The notes: generated from the sequence alone by a model not told the origin. A stretch of 64,000 bases of DNA from Kitasatospora setae KM-6054 (GCF_000269985.1 NC_016109.1:5642001-5706000); one strand, 5' to 3'; positions 1-11,509 are shown, numbered from the stretch's first letter. Numbers and translations are program-made.

Positions 1-1061
1 CGAAGGTCTCGACCGCCCAGCTGACCGTCACCCCGGCGAACGGGGCGGCCGACGTCGACCCGAAGGACGGCGTCAAGATCGCGGTGGCCGGCGGCAAGCT
101 GACCACCGTCGAGGTCGCCGACAAGAACGGCAAGGCGGTCGAGGGCAAGATCTCCGACGACGGCCTGAGCTGGAAGCCCACCGGCCAGCTGACCGTCGGC
201 ACCACCTACACGGTCGCCGCCCAGGCGACCGACGCGGCCGGCCTGGTGGCGGCCTCCAGCAGCACCTTCACCACGCTGACCCCGGCGAAGACCGCCTCGA
301 CCAACGACAACATCGCCGACAACGGCACCTACGGCGTCGGCATGATCGTCTCGGTCAACTTCGGCAAGGCGATCAAGAACAAGGAGGCGGTGGTGGCGGG
401 CGTCACCGTCACCGGCTCCGACGGCACGGTCGCCAAGGGCCACTGGTTCGGCGACCGCCGACTGGACTTCCGCCCGGAGAAGTACTGGGCGCCCGGCACC
501 AAGGTGACGGTCAAGTACCGCCTCAAGAACGTCGAGGTGTCGCCCGGCGTCTACGGCGACATCGACAAGGACGAGCCGTTCACCATCGGCCGCTACCAGG
601 TCTCCACGGTCGACGCCGCCGCCCACACCATGACGGTGGACCGGGGCAGCGGCAAGACCGAGACCATCCCGATCACCGCGGGCAACGACCAGAACGCCTC
701 GTGGAACGGCACCATGGTGATCTCCGCCAAGGAGAAGGTCACCCGGATGAACTCGGCGACCGTCTCCAACATCAAGGGCGACGAGTACGACGTCCCGGAC
801 GTGCCGCACGCGATGCGCCTGACCACCAGCGGCACCTACGTGCACGGCAACTACTGGAGCAGCGCCTTCGGCAAGTCCAACGCCAGCCACGGCTGCGTCG
901 GCATGGCCGACGTCAAGGGCGGCGGCGACAGCACCTCGGCGGGCAAGTTCTTCAACTCCTCGATCATCGGCGACGTGGTGAAGATCCAGAACTCCAAGGG
1001 CCAGACGGTCGCCGGCGACAACGGCTGGAGCGGCTGGACGATCCCGTGGAGCAAGTGGTAA
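1..1061 (+). CDS. L,D-transpeptidase, 5'-truncated by window edge
   Basis: The frame is open from the first bases, so the N-terminus (presumably a lipoprotein signal) lies outside the window. The visible part has an Ig-like (Big_5-type) region, a second beta-rich domain, and a C-terminal YkuD catalytic domain. The catalytic signature is a YVHG stretch followed about 17 residues later by SHGCVG, with the Cys codon at 894-896. Such enzymes make 3-3 cross-links in peptidoglycan outside the membrane. The protein ends in the W..W-type tail (GWTIPWSKW) shared with the next gene, which is a close paralogue along its whole length. A perfect inverted repeat follows the stop. Family assignment is firm; the start cannot be seen. 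Confidence 0.93.
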   Translation, partial: KVSTAQLTVTPANGAADVDPKDGVKIAVAGGKLTTVEVADKNGKAVEGKISDDGLSWKPTGQLTVGTTYTVAAQATDAAGLVAASSSTFTTLTPAKTASTNDNIADNGTYGVGMIVSVNFGKAIKNKEAVVAGVTVTGSDGTVAKGHWFGDRRLDFRPEKYWAPGTKVTVKYRLKNVEVSPGVYGDIDKDEPFTIGRYQVSTVDAAAHTMTVDRGSGKTETIPITAGNDQNASWNGTMVISAKEKVTRMNSATVSNIKGDEYDVPDVPHAMRLTTSGTYVHGNYWSSAFGKSNASHGCVGMADVKGGGDSTSAGKFFNSSIIGDVVKIQNSKGQTVAGDNGWSGWTIPWSKW

Positions 1062-1080
1062 CCGCGCCCCGCGCGCGCCG

Positions 1081-1112
1081 ACGGCCCGGTGGTCCTCCGA
1101 CCACCGGGCCGT
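1081..1112 (+). terminator. Terminator hairpin after first L,D-transpeptidase
   Basis: A perfect 14-bp inverted repeat (1081-1094 with 1099-1112) has a CTCC loop and lies 20 bases after the stop codon. There is no T-run, as is usual for actinobacterial terminators. It separates the two tandem transpeptidase genes into different transcripts. Confidence 0.75.
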
Positions 1113-1227
1113 CGACCGTTCGTGACCGTACCGGGACACTCGCCCCGCAACGTTTCCCGCCGCCGACCCGTCCTATCAACCGAAAGACCTGTCACCCGAC
1201 AGGCGGGCTGCGTGGGGAGAGCGGAAC

Positions 1228-2436
1228 GTGAAGGCGATGCGCGGGGGATACCTGGCGGGGGCGCTGGCGGGGGCGCTGGCCCTGATGGCGACGACCGGCT
1301 GCAGCACCGACCAGGCCAAGGCGGACGGCCCGAAGAGCCCGGCCGCCACCGCCAGCCCGAGCGACACCAAGCCCGCGGTCTCCGCCGCGACCATCGCGAT
1401 CGCACCCGCCGACGGCAGCACCGGCGTCAAGCCGACCGGCGAGCTCAAGGTCACCGCCGGCAACGGCAAGCTCACCTCGGTCAAGGTCACCGGCCCGGAC
1501 GGCACCGCGGTCCCCGGCGAGATCACCGCCGACGGCACCGGCTGGGCCCCCGCCGGCGGCCTCCAGGTCGCCACCGCCTACACCGTGGACGCGCTCGCCG
1601 AGGACGCCAAGGGCGTGGTCGCCAACGCGCGCTCCGGCTTCACCACGCTCACCCCCGAGAAGGAGGTGGGCACCAGCGACAACATCGCCGACAACGAGAC
1701 CTACGGCGTCGGCATGATCGTCTCGGTCCGGTTCAAGAAGCCCGTCACCAACAAGGACGCGGTCAAGGCCGGCATCACCTTCGAGACCTCCGACGGCACC
1801 GCGGTGCGCGGCCACTGGATCGACGCCCAGCGGATCGACTTCCGGCCGGAGAACTTCTGGAAGGCCGGCACCAAGGTCACCATCCACTACAAGCTGAAGA
1901 GCGTGGAGACCTCGCCCGGCGTCTACGGCGACGTGGACAAGGACGAGCCGTTCACCATCGGCCGCTCGCAGATCTCCACCGTCGACGTCGACACCCACGA
2001 GATGGCGGTCGTCCGGGACGGCCAGCAGGTCGACACCGTCGAGTTCACCGCCGGCAAGCCCGGGTACGACACCTGGAACGGCACCATGGTGGTCGAGGCG
2101 ATGGAGGGCACCACCCGGATGACCTCGGCCGGCGTCACCAAGACGGGTTCCGGCGACGAGTACGACCTGGTGGTTCCGCACGCCATGAGGTTGACGGACT
2201 CCGGCACCTACGTGCACGGCAACTCGTGGAGCGCGGGCGTGATCGGCCGCTCCAACGGCAGCCACGGCTGCATCGGCGTCACCGACACCGCGAAGGGCAG
2301 CGACAGCGCCCCGGCGGGCAAGCTCTACAACTCCAGCATGGTCGGGGACGTGTTCAAGGTGGTCAACTCCAAGGGCCCGGTGGTCTCCATCGAGAACGGG
2401 CTGAGCGGTTGGAACACCCCGTGGGCGCAGTGGTGA
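1228..2436 (+). CDS. L,D-transpeptidase lipoprotein with Ig-like domains
   Basis: A 402-residue predicted lipoprotein. Basic residues and a hydrophobic stretch precede a lipobox-like ATTGC at about residue 25, so the mature protein should be anchored to the outer face of the membrane. A Thr/Lys/Ala-rich linker leads into an Ig-like (Big_5) domain (about 50-140), a second beta domain (about 145-260) and the YkuD domain. The catalytic motif is SHGCIG, with His346 and Cys348, preceded by a conserved YVHGN. The role is 3-3 peptidoglycan cross-linking. The GTG start has GGGAGAG just upstream. It is highly similar to the preceding gene, a tandem duplication typical of Streptomyces. Confidence 0.95.
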   Translation: MKAMRGGYLAGALAGALALMATTGCSTDQAKADGPKSPAATASPSDTKPAVSAATIAIAPADGSTGVKPTGELKVTAGNGKLTSVKVTGPDGTAVPGEITADGTGWAPAGGLQVATAYTVDALAEDAKGVVANARSGFTTLTPEKEVGTSDNIADNETYGVGMIVSVRFKKPVTNKDAVKAGITFETSDGTAVRGHWIDAQRIDFRPENFWKAGTKVTIHYKLKSVETSPGVYGDVDKDEPFTIGRSQISTVDVDTHEMAVVRDGQQVDTVEFTAGKPGYDTWNGTMVVEAMEGTTRMTSAGVTKTGSGDEYDLVVPHAMRLTDSGTYVHGNSWSAGVIGRSNGSHGCIGVTDTAKGSDSAPAGKLYNSSMVGDVFKVVNSKGPVVSIENGLSGWNTPWAQW

Positions 2437-2539
2437 CGCTCGGACGTCCGTTCGGTTGCTGACGGCATATGCCAGCCGAATAGTGATCGTTTGCTCATTG
2501 TCCGTACGCGGCCGCTCGCGTTCCGCAATGATGGGGTGC

Positions 2540-3109
2540 ATGGCGGCATGGGGCGAAGCGGAGCGGTCATCACTTCCCGTGGCCGGCACCAGAGGTGACG
2601 AACCGTCAGGGTTCGGCGCCGGCGTGGTGCTGGCCGACCTGGAGCGGCTGACGCCGGAGGAGATGGAACACCTCTTCTTCGGCGTGCTCAGCGATCCCGA
2701 CGCGGCCGAGGAGGTGCGACTGCCCTCCCGCCCGGAGTCGGCCGGAGTGGCCCGGCGGCTGGTGCTCTCGGTCTTACGGACCTGGAAACTCCACCAGCTG
2801 CTGGAGGCCGGGGAGTTGCTGACGGGTGAACTGGTGGCCAACGCGATCCGGCATGCCGGGGGCCGGATGATCGGACTCAAGGTGACCCGCCGCCCCGGGT
2901 GGCTGCGGATCGAGGTCCGGGACTCCTCGCGCGCCCTGCCCTGCCTGATCGCCTCCCCCGAGGTCTTCCACCCCAACGGCCACGGCCTGCGGCTGGTGGA
3001 GGCGATCGCCGACCGCTGGGGCGCGGACCTGCTGCCGCGCGGCAAGGGCGTCTGGTTCGAGATGAGGATCCGCGAGCGCGCCGCCGCGATCGCCGCCGCC
3101 GGGCTCTGA
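2540..3109 (+). CDS. ATP-binding protein, HATPase_c_2 (anti-sigma-factor-like) family
   Basis: About 190 residues. The C-terminal half carries a GHKL ATPase fold: the N-box GELVANAIRHA (E..N), a following IEVRDSS (metal-binding-loop Asp) and the glycine-rich NGHGLRLVEAIADRWG. This matches the small stand-alone HATPase proteins of Streptomyces related to RsbW/SpoIIAB, which act as Ser/Thr kinases or binding partners for sigma or anti-anti-sigma proteins. The N-terminal 60 residues are acidic and not recognised. The start is uncertain: ATG at 2540 is preferred because GGGG precedes it, but ATG at 2528 or 2531 and TTG at 2456 are in frame. No anti-sigma antagonist or sigma gene is adjacent, so the partner is unknown. 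Confidence 0.85.
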   Translation: MAAWGEAERSSLPVAGTRGDEPSGFGAGVVLADLERLTPEEMEHLFFGVLSDPDAAEEVRLPSRPESAGVARRLVLSVLRTWKLHQLLEAGELLTGELVANAIRHAGGRMIGLKVTRRPGWLRIEVRDSSRALPCLIASPEVFHPNGHGLRLVEAIADRWGADLLPRGKGVWFEMRIRERAAAIAAAGL

Positions 3110-3271
3110 GCCCGCCCCCGCCTTGCCTGGCTTCCGAAGGTGAACTGAAGCACAGACCTTGGTTTCAATTTTGTCGGCCCGTGCATAGCGTGCGATAGTC
3201 ATGCAAGTCGGGCAGCACAACCCGGCATCTTCCCTCCGCCGGCACGCACCCCCTTGGCCGCCGGAGGACGC

Positions 3272-3314
3272 ACGGGGGCCCCGGACCGCGAACAACCGCG
3301 GACAGGGGCCCCGT
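3272..3314. terminator. Hairpin between convergent HATPase gene and sdaA
   Basis: ACGGGGGCCCC near 3272 pairs with GGGGCCCCGT ending at 3314, with a CGCG/CGCG inner stem. It lies in the gap between the two convergent stop codons, closer to sdaA, so it can end sdaA transcription and possibly serve both directions. Confidence 0.6.
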
Positions 3315-3356
3315 ACCGTTTCCGGGGGCGCCGCGCGCCCCGAGCGGGCCCGGGGA

Positions 3357-4724
<1,368 letters not shown>

Positions 4725-4795
4725 GGGGTGACGTCCTTGTCCGGTCTCGTGGTGGGGTGCTTACCCGCCCGGTCGGGGCGGGTGCGCGCATGGAA

Positions 4796-4836
4796 CGGGG
4801 CACCGCGCGCACGTCTCCAGTGTGCGCGGTGCCCCG
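4796..4836 (-). terminator. Strong hairpin between glyA and sdaA
   Basis: Arms 4796-4812 and 4820-4836 form a 17-bp stem (one G-T pair) around a 7-base loop. It follows the glyA stop by 55 bases in the transcription direction and precedes the sdaA start. It probably ends or attenuates the riboswitch-controlled transcript before sdaA. Confidence 0.7.
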
Positions 4837-4891
4837 GGAGGGCTCGGGTGGGCCTGCCGGTCGGGCGGGCCGGACGAGCGGGGTGCGGGTC

Positions 4892-6160
<1,269 letters not shown>

Positions 6161-6176
6161 CAGGGGGGTCTCCCGG

Positions 6177-6551
6177 TCAGGCGCCGGTGAAGGCGGTGTA
6201 GCCGTCGGCGTCGAGCAGCTCGTCGGTCGCCTCGACGCGGACCTTGAACAGCCAGCCACCCTCGAAGGGGGCCGAGTTGACCAGGGCCGGCTCGTCGATG
6301 ACGGCCTGGTTGACCTCGGTCACCTCGCCGGTGGCGGGGGAGTACAGGTCGCTGACCGACTTGGTGGACTCGAGCTCGCCACAGGTCTCACCCGCGGTGA
6401 CGGTGTCACCCACCTCGGGGAGCTGGACGTACACGATGTCACCGAGGGCGTCGGCCGCGTGCGCGGTGATGCCCACCGTCGACACCCCGTCCACGGCGGC
6501 GGTCAGCCACTCGTGCTCCTTGGTGTACTGCAGGTGCGTGGGGTTGCTCAT
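6177..6551 (-). CDS. gcvH: Glycine cleavage system H protein
   Basis: A 124-residue lipoyl carrier that shuttles the aminomethyl group between the P, T and L proteins of the glycine cleavage complex. The lipoylation site is Lys64 within ESTKSVSDLYSP, and the N-terminal KEHEW motif is present. A GGAGAA ribosome-binding site precedes the ATG. It lies between gcvT and glyA; the 90-bp gap to gcvT contains a small hairpin (6590-6608), which may tune relative expression. gcvP (decarboxylase) is not in the window. Confidence 0.97.
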   Translation of the reverse strand: MSNPTHLQYTKEHEWLTAAVDGVSTVGITAHAADALGDIVYVQLPEVGDTVTAGETCGELESTKSVSDLYSPATGEVTEVNQAVIDEPALVNSAPFEGGWLFKVRVEATDELLDADGYTAFTGA

Positions 6552-6641
6552 GACGTCATTCTCCAGGATCGCGAAAGGGGAGGGCGCGGCCGTCCGCTGG
6601 GCGGACGGACCGGAAGAGGACTGTTCGGGGGCGGGAACCGC

Positions 6642-7760
6642 TCAGCGGGCGCGCTTGTAGAACGGCAGCGCGACGACCTGGACCGGCTCGGCCTTGCCGC
6701 GGACGTCCACCGCGACGGTGCTGCCGGGCTCGGCGTGCGCGGCGTCCAGGTAGGCGATGGCGATCGGCTTGCCCAGGGTCGGGGACGGCGAGCCGGAGGT
6801 GATCCGGCCGATCGCGGCGCCCTCGGCGTCCACCACGGCGTACTCGGCGCGCGGGACGCGCTTGCCCTCGGAGACCAGGCCGACCAGCTTGCGCGGCGGG
6901 TTGAGCTCGGCCTGCGCCGCGGCCTCCTCCAGCGCCTTGCGGCCGACGAAGGCGCCGTCGTTGGTGGTCTTGTCGAAGCGCACCACCCGGCCCAGGCCCG
7001 CGTCGAACGGGGTCAGCTCGGTGGACAGCTCGTGCCCGTACAGCGGCATGCCGGCCTCCAGGCGCAGCGTGTCGCGGCAGGACAGGCCGCACGGGACCAG
7101 GCCCTCGGCGGTGCCGGCCTCGGTCAGCGCGGTCCACAGGTGCGCGGCGTCGGCCGGGGCGCAGAACACCTCGAAGCCGTCCTCGCCGGTGTAGCCGGTG
7201 CGGGCCAGCCAGACCTCGCGGCCGGCCACGGTGGCGGGCAGCAGGGCGTAGTACTTGAGGCCGGGCAGGTCGGCGTCGGTCAGCTTGGCCAGGATGCCGT
7301 TGGCCTCCGGGCCCTGGACGGCGAGCAGCGCGTAGGCGTCCCGGTCGTCGCGGACCACGGCGTCGAAGCCGGCCGCGCGCTCGGTCAGCGCGTCCAGCAC
7401 CACCTGGGCGTTGGAGGCGTTGGCGACCACCAGGTACTCGTCCTCGGCGGTGCGGTAGACGATCAGGTCGTCCAGGATGCCGCCGTCCTCGCGACAGATC
7501 ATCGTGTAGCGGGCGCGCAGCACGCCGAGCGCCGAGATGAAGCCGACCAGCGCGTGGTCGAGCAGCTCGCCGGCCTGCGGGCCGGAGACGGTGATCTCGC
7601 CCATGTGCGAGAGGTCGAACAGGCCGGCCCGGGTGCGGACGGCGAGGTGCTCCTCGCGCTCGCTGCCGTAGCGCAGCGGCATGTCCCAGCCGGCGAAGTC
7701 GGTCATGGTGGCGCCGAGCGAGCGGTGCAGCGCGTCGAGCGCGGTCAGGCGGAGGGACAC
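6642..7760 (-). CDS. gcvT: Aminomethyltransferase (glycine cleavage T protein)
   Basis: A 372-residue folate-binding T protein that transfers the methylene group from the H-protein intermediate to tetrahydrofolate, releasing ammonia. Family motifs include FAGWDMPLRYGSEREEH near the N-terminus, LFDLSHMGEI, YTGEDGFEVF and the C-terminal barrel around GKPIAIAYLD. The start is GTG at 7760, with GGGAG eight bases upstream. It is the first gene after the glycine riboswitch and heads gcvT-gcvH-glyA. Confidence 0.97.
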   Translation of the reverse strand: MSLRLTALDALHRSLGATMTDFAGWDMPLRYGSEREEHLAVRTRAGLFDLSHMGEITVSGPQAGELLDHALVGFISALGVLRARYTMICREDGGILDDLIVYRTAEDEYLVVANASNAQVVLDALTERAAGFDAVVRDDRDAYALLAVQGPEANGILAKLTDADLPGLKYYALLPATVAGREVWLARTGYTGEDGFEVFCAPADAAHLWTALTEAGTAEGLVPCGLSCRDTLRLEAGMPLYGHELSTELTPFDAGLGRVVRFDKTTNDGAFVGRKALEEAAAQAELNPPRKLVGLVSEGKRVPRAEYAVVDAEGAAIGRITSGSPSPTLGKPIAIAYLDAAHAEPGSTVAVDVRGKAEPVQVVALPFYKRAR

Positions 7761-7798
7761 GACAGGACTCCCGGGATCTGGAAACGGGCAGGCTGGGG

Positions 7799-8005
7799 CG
7801 GTTCTCCCCCATCTGTCGTCGAACCTGAGAGCTTCGCCGCCACCCTGAACAGGATGGCGGCTTGCACCGTGGGTGGGCGCACGGCGCGGCCGTGTCCACT
7901 TTCCAGATCTGCCTAGCCCGGGCGGTAGGGGTGCCTGAGAGATTCCGGGGAGGACTTGCTCCTTCGGCGCCGGTCGCGGCCTGAGCAGGCCGTTCCGGCT
8001 CTCCC
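7799..8005 (-). promoter_or_regulatory. Tandem glycine riboswitch upstream of gcvT
   Basis: Read on the minus strand from 8005, the leader shows GGAGAGCC, a GCGCCGAAGGAGCAA segment and ATCTCTCAGGCA, then a linker and a second aptamer with GGCGAAGCTCTCAGG and a GACAGATGGGGGAGAA closing segment. These are the conserved elements of the two-aptamer gcvT (glycine) riboswitch class. It ends about 40 bases before the gcvT GTG. In this class glycine binding normally turns on glycine cleavage genes. The coordinates are read from motifs and are approximate at both ends. Confidence 0.9.
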
Positions 8006-8155
8006 GCGCGGGTTCGAGCGGCCGGTATGAAGTTTGGGCGGGCCCATCATGGCATGCCGGGGGCCGCTCGCGGGAGTGGGGACCGACCGGACCCGGCCCC
8101 GGGCCCCTCCCGCGCGCCGCTAACCTGGTCGCGACCGCGGATGTGGAGGGGCGAG

Positions 8156-8923
8156 ATGGGGTTCCCGCTGGACGGGGCGCTGGAGGGCGGGGCCTGGCCG
8201 GCCAACGAGCTGGAGCAGGTGCTGACGGCCGCCCTGGGCGACCCGGGGGCGACGCCCCGGGTGATCGAGGTGCTGGCGCGCAGCCAGGTGTGGATCCCGC
8301 TGCCGTCCGGGACCGCGCCGGACGCCGACTCGCTGGACCTGCCGACGCTTGAACTGGCCGGCGCGCCGTACGTCCCGGTGTACTCCTCGCAGGAGCAGTA
8401 CCTGCGGCACTGCCCGGGCATCCCGTTCGCGATCGCCCCGATGTGGGAGTTCGCCCGCGGACTGCCGCTGGGCATCGGCATCGCGGTCAACCCGGAGGCG
8501 CCGGTGGGCATCCCGGTGCCGCCGGAGGGCGTCGGCGAGCTGCGGCGCGGGCCGCGCGGCGAGCAGTGGGAGGCGCAGGGCGTCACCGAGGGCGCCCGGG
8601 TGGCGCTCAAGGAGCCCGAGCCGCACCAGGAGCCGTTCGCCTTCCTGGCCGCCGCGACCGGCGAACTCGTCGCGCTGCCCGGGGTGCTGACGGCCCGTCG
8701 GGCGCTGGCCCGGGTGGAGGGCGAGCCGACCCTGCTGTACGTCGGCGTGCAGCTCGACCCGGCGGCCCCGGCCGACCCGGCCGAGGTCAACACCGCGCTC
8801 GGCCGCGCCCTCGGAACCGCCCCGCCGGGCTGGGGCGTCCACCTGGTGCTGCTCGACCTGGTCGCCGACCCGGTGGCGGACTGGATGGTGGGACGGGTAC
8901 AGCCCTTCTACGTCCGTCCGTGA
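8156..8923 (+). CDS. SseB-family protein (enhanced serine sensitivity-like), copy 1
   Basis: About 255 residues with an N-terminal SseB-like domain (ANELEQVLTAAL...VWIPLP...VPVYSSQEQ) and a C-terminal SseB-like half (ALARVEGEPTLLYVGVQLDP). The frame is open upstream to 8027, but ATG 8156 is preceded by GGAGGGG and gives the conserved start. E. coli SseB is linked to serine sensitivity; its molecular function is unknown. This gene diverges from the glycine/serine operon and is followed by a second family member. The function is not established. Confidence 0.85.
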   Translation: MGFPLDGALEGGAWPANELEQVLTAALGDPGATPRVIEVLARSQVWIPLPSGTAPDADSLDLPTLELAGAPYVPVYSSQEQYLRHCPGIPFAIAPMWEFARGLPLGIGIAVNPEAPVGIPVPPEGVGELRRGPRGEQWEAQGVTEGARVALKEPEPHQEPFAFLAAATGELVALPGVLTARRALARVEGEPTLLYVGVQLDPAAPADPAEVNTALGRALGTAPPGWGVHLVLLDLVADPVADWMVGRVQPFYVRP

Positions 8924-9051
8924 CCGCGCGGATCCGGCCGGTTTCCCCGGGCCCGGCGGCATGACGGCCGCCGGGTGCGCCCCATAGGGTTGCCCCGGCA
9001 CAGCGGACCGGCGCGCGGTGGCGCGCGGACTGAAGAGAGTAGGGCGGCGAC

Positions 9052-9876
9052 GTGACGGGAGCAGCCGGCGATCCGGGGGCGGTCGAACGCGCCCTCGCAG
9101 CGGTCGCGCCGGAGCGCTGGGAGGCGTACGAGGGACTGCTGCGCGCCCTGGCCGGCGGGCAGGTCTGGATGCTGCTGTGGCACGGCAGCCCGGGCAGCCC
9201 CGACGCCCAGTACGGGAACATGGACGTCGGCGGGCACGGCTACGCGCCCTGCGCGACCTCCCCGGCCCAACTGGCCGCCAGCGGCTGGACGCGCGCCCAC
9301 GAGGTGGTCTCCGGGCCGGAGATCGCCGCCTCGCTCTACCAGTCGCGCTGGGGCCTGTGGCTGGACCCGCACCGCCCCGGCGGCGGCGTCGGGGTGCCCT
9401 GGGCCGACCTGCGGCGGATCGCGCTCGGCCTGGACCGGCTGCCGGCCGGCCCGCTGCACATCTCCGAGCCGGCCGGGCAGTCCTCGCCGTTCTTCGCCGT
9501 GCTGGAGCAGCAGGCGGGCGAGGTGCGGCCGTTGCGCTCGCTGCGGCGGGCCTGGGTGCGGCCGGTGCTCGGCGAGGCGTACCTGGCGATCGGCCTCGAC
9601 CTGTACGACGCCTCGCCGCCGTCGGTGGAGGCGGCCCGGGCGCTGGTGCAGCGGGCCGCCGCGCAGGCGCCGGACGGGCCCGGGGTGTCCACCGTGATGA
9701 TGGCCGACGAGTACGACCCGGTGGCGATGTGGATGTGGGCGAACGCCCGCCCGTTCTTCGACCGGCAGGCCGCCGGGCAGCCCGCGCCGACCGGCTTCGG
9801 TTACGCTGCGCAACCACCGGCCGGGCCCGCCCAGGGCTGGCCGCAGGCCCCCTGGCCCGGTTATCCGGGCCGTTGA
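9052..9876 (+). CDS. SseB-family protein, copy 2
   Basis: A 274-residue protein similar in architecture to the preceding one: an N-terminal domain around EGLLRALAGGQVWMLLW, a VVSGPEIAASLY motif and a C-terminal domain (AYLAIGLDLYD...). Both copies end their folded part with a PVA/PVAMW..PF motif. The C-terminus adds a Pro/Gly/Ala-rich tail. GTG is the start. It lies 128 bases after copy 1, probably in the same transcription unit, and is closed by a clear terminator. The biochemical role is unknown. Confidence 0.82.
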   Translation: MTGAAGDPGAVERALAAVAPERWEAYEGLLRALAGGQVWMLLWHGSPGSPDAQYGNMDVGGHGYAPCATSPAQLAASGWTRAHEVVSGPEIAASLYQSRWGLWLDPHRPGGGVGVPWADLRRIALGLDRLPAGPLHISEPAGQSSPFFAVLEQQAGEVRPLRSLRRAWVRPVLGEAYLAIGLDLYDASPPSVEAARALVQRAAAQAPDGPGVSTVMMADEYDPVAMWMWANARPFFDRQAAGQPAPTGFGYAAQPPAGPAQGWPQAPWPGYPGR

Positions 9877-9898
9877 ACCTACCCTGACGCACCTTCCG

Positions 9899-9942
9899 AA
9901 AACCCCCGCCCCGAGCTTTTCCTCGGCCCGCGGGGGTTTTTT
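9899..9942 (+). terminator. Rho-independent terminator after SseB-like pair
   Basis: CCCCCGC (9903-9909) pairs with GCGGGGG (9930-9936), with an inner CCGAG/CTCGG stem. A run of six T follows, and four A precede the stem on the other side. This is one of the few T-tailed terminators in the window. Confidence 0.88.
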
Positions 9943-10482
9943 GCCAGCTCTTGCCGAGCCGGGCTCTACGCGCGCAACCCCTTGTGCCAACTGGCGTTTT
10001 CCCGCCAGTGGCGGGGTGTCGTCAGCGTGCCTCTTGACGGACGCGTAACAGGTATGTGAAGAGCGATATACGCGCGCAACGGAAGTGCATGCCGACAGAT
10101 CACAGTTGGGCATCCTTCGCCATGGAGGTCTTCCGCCGGGTGCTTCCCATGACAGAGAGTGCTGCGCAATGCGGCCCGCGAGCCGAACCTCACGAAGGTG
10201 AACGCGGCGCCGCCAGAGCATGAACCGCACGACGCGCCTCTCGTGCGGCGGCACCGCGCACGTCGGAGGCCCTCCCGCCACGGGGGCGCCCCCGCCCGCG
10301 GCCCCGTCCGGCCAGCTCCGGAGGGCGGCCCGGAAGCACTCGCACCACCGCAACGCCCTGCTCGCTCAACGCACTTCTGCACCGCCGCACCGGCGCCCGG
10401 CACCACCGAAACCGCTCTGCACCTCCGCACCGCATGCGACTCCGTGGGCCGGCCACCGTCGGCGAGGGGAACGAACTGACTC
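9943..10482 (+). other. 540-bp intergenic region upstream of opp operon
   Basis: No gene is supported here. Visible elements are a hairpin (ACTGGCG 9990-9996 with CGCCAGT 10003-10009), a 12-base direct repeat TACGCGCGCAAC at 9967-9978 and 10069-10080, and a TTGACG hexamer at 10034 without a well-spaced -10. Short open frames after 10122 lack ribosome-binding sites and look like chance. It probably holds the opp promoter and a long leader. Confidence 0.45.
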
Positions 10483-11481
10483 ATGACCACACCCATCGAG
10501 ACCTCGGGTCCGGCGTCCGGGGCACAGCCTGACGGAACGTCAACTTCCGTACAGGTCAAGAAGATCGAGGGCCGTTCGCCGGGCCGCATCGCCTGGACCA
10601 GGCTCAAGCGCGACAAGGTCGCGCTGGCCGGCGGCGCCGTCGTGGTGCTGCTGATCCTGGCCGCGGTCTTCGCGCCGGTGCTCACCGCGCTGTTCGGCCA
10701 CCCGATCGACGAGCCGCACCCGGACCAGATCAACCCGGACCTGGGCCTGCCCAAGGGCGCGTTCGGCGGCATGAGCGGCGACTACCTGCTCGGCGTCGAC
10801 CCGGTCTTCGGCCGGGACGTGTTCTCCCGGATCGTCTACGGGGCGCGGATCTCGCTGCTGGTGGCGTTCCTGGCGGCCGCGCTGTCGGTCTGCATCGGCG
10901 TCGTGATGGGCGTGATGGCCGGCTACTTCGGCGGCTGGGTCGACTCGGTGATCAGCCGGGTGATGGACGTCCTGCTGGCCTTCCCGCAGCTGCTGTTCAG
11001 CATCGCGCTGGTCTCGGTGATGCCCAACCAGCTGCTCGGCCTGAACGACACCGGCGTCCGGGTGCTGGTCCTGGTCTCGGTGATCGGCTTCTTCGGCTGG
11101 CCCTACATCGGGCGCATCGTCCGCGGCCAGGCCATGTCGCTGCGCGAACGGGAGTTCGTGGACGCCGCCCGCAGCCTGGGCGCCGGCCGCGCGCACATCC
11201 TCTTCCGCGAACTGCTGCCGAACCTGACGGCGCCGATCCTGGTCTACGCGACCCTGATCATCCCCACCAACATCCTGAACGAGGCGGCGCTCAGCTTCCT
11301 CGGGGCCGGCGTCCGGCCGCCCACCCCGTCCTGGGGGCAGATGCTCTCGGACGCGGTCGGGATCTACCAGGCGGATCCCACCTACATGGTGATCCCCGGT
11401 CTCGCCATCTTCATCACCGTGCTCGCCTTCAACCTCTTCGGTGACGGCCTGCGTGACGCTCTCGACCCCAAGGGCAACTGA
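10483..11481 (+). CDS. oppC: Oligopeptide/dipeptide ABC transporter permease (DppC/OppC type)
   Basis: A 332-residue inner-membrane permease with a Ser/Thr-rich cytoplasmic N-terminus, an N-terminal membrane anchor (about 48-70) and then the five-helix core. The EAA loop is visible as REFVDAARSLGAGRAHILFRELLPN. The OppC_N region and the C-terminal AFNLFGDGLRDALDPK are characteristic. Unusually for opp operons it comes first, before the binding protein. The other genes of a complete transporter follow in the same direction. Confidence 0.95.
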   Translation: MTTPIETSGPASGAQPDGTSTSVQVKKIEGRSPGRIAWTRLKRDKVALAGGAVVVLLILAAVFAPVLTALFGHPIDEPHPDQINPDLGLPKGAFGGMSGDYLLGVDPVFGRDVFSRIVYGARISLLVAFLAAALSVCIGVVMGVMAGYFGGWVDSVISRVMDVLLAFPQLLFSIALVSVMPNQLLGLNDTGVRVLVLVSVIGFFGWPYIGRIVRGQAMSLREREFVDAARSLGAGRAHILFRELLPNLTAPILVYATLIIPTNILNEAALSFLGAGVRPPTPSWGQMLSDAVGIYQADPTYMVIPGLAIFITVLAFNLFGDGLRDALDPKGN

Positions 11482-11509
11482 GCCCGCAACTCTGGAGGTT
11501 CCCCAACCC

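Noticed and set aside
1192..3186. 664-codon minus-strand open frame
   Set aside because: It spans two real plus-strand genes and an intergenic gap; no recognisable domain.
10122..10223. 34-codon frame in the opp leader
   Set aside because: No ribosome-binding site and no recognisable protein features.
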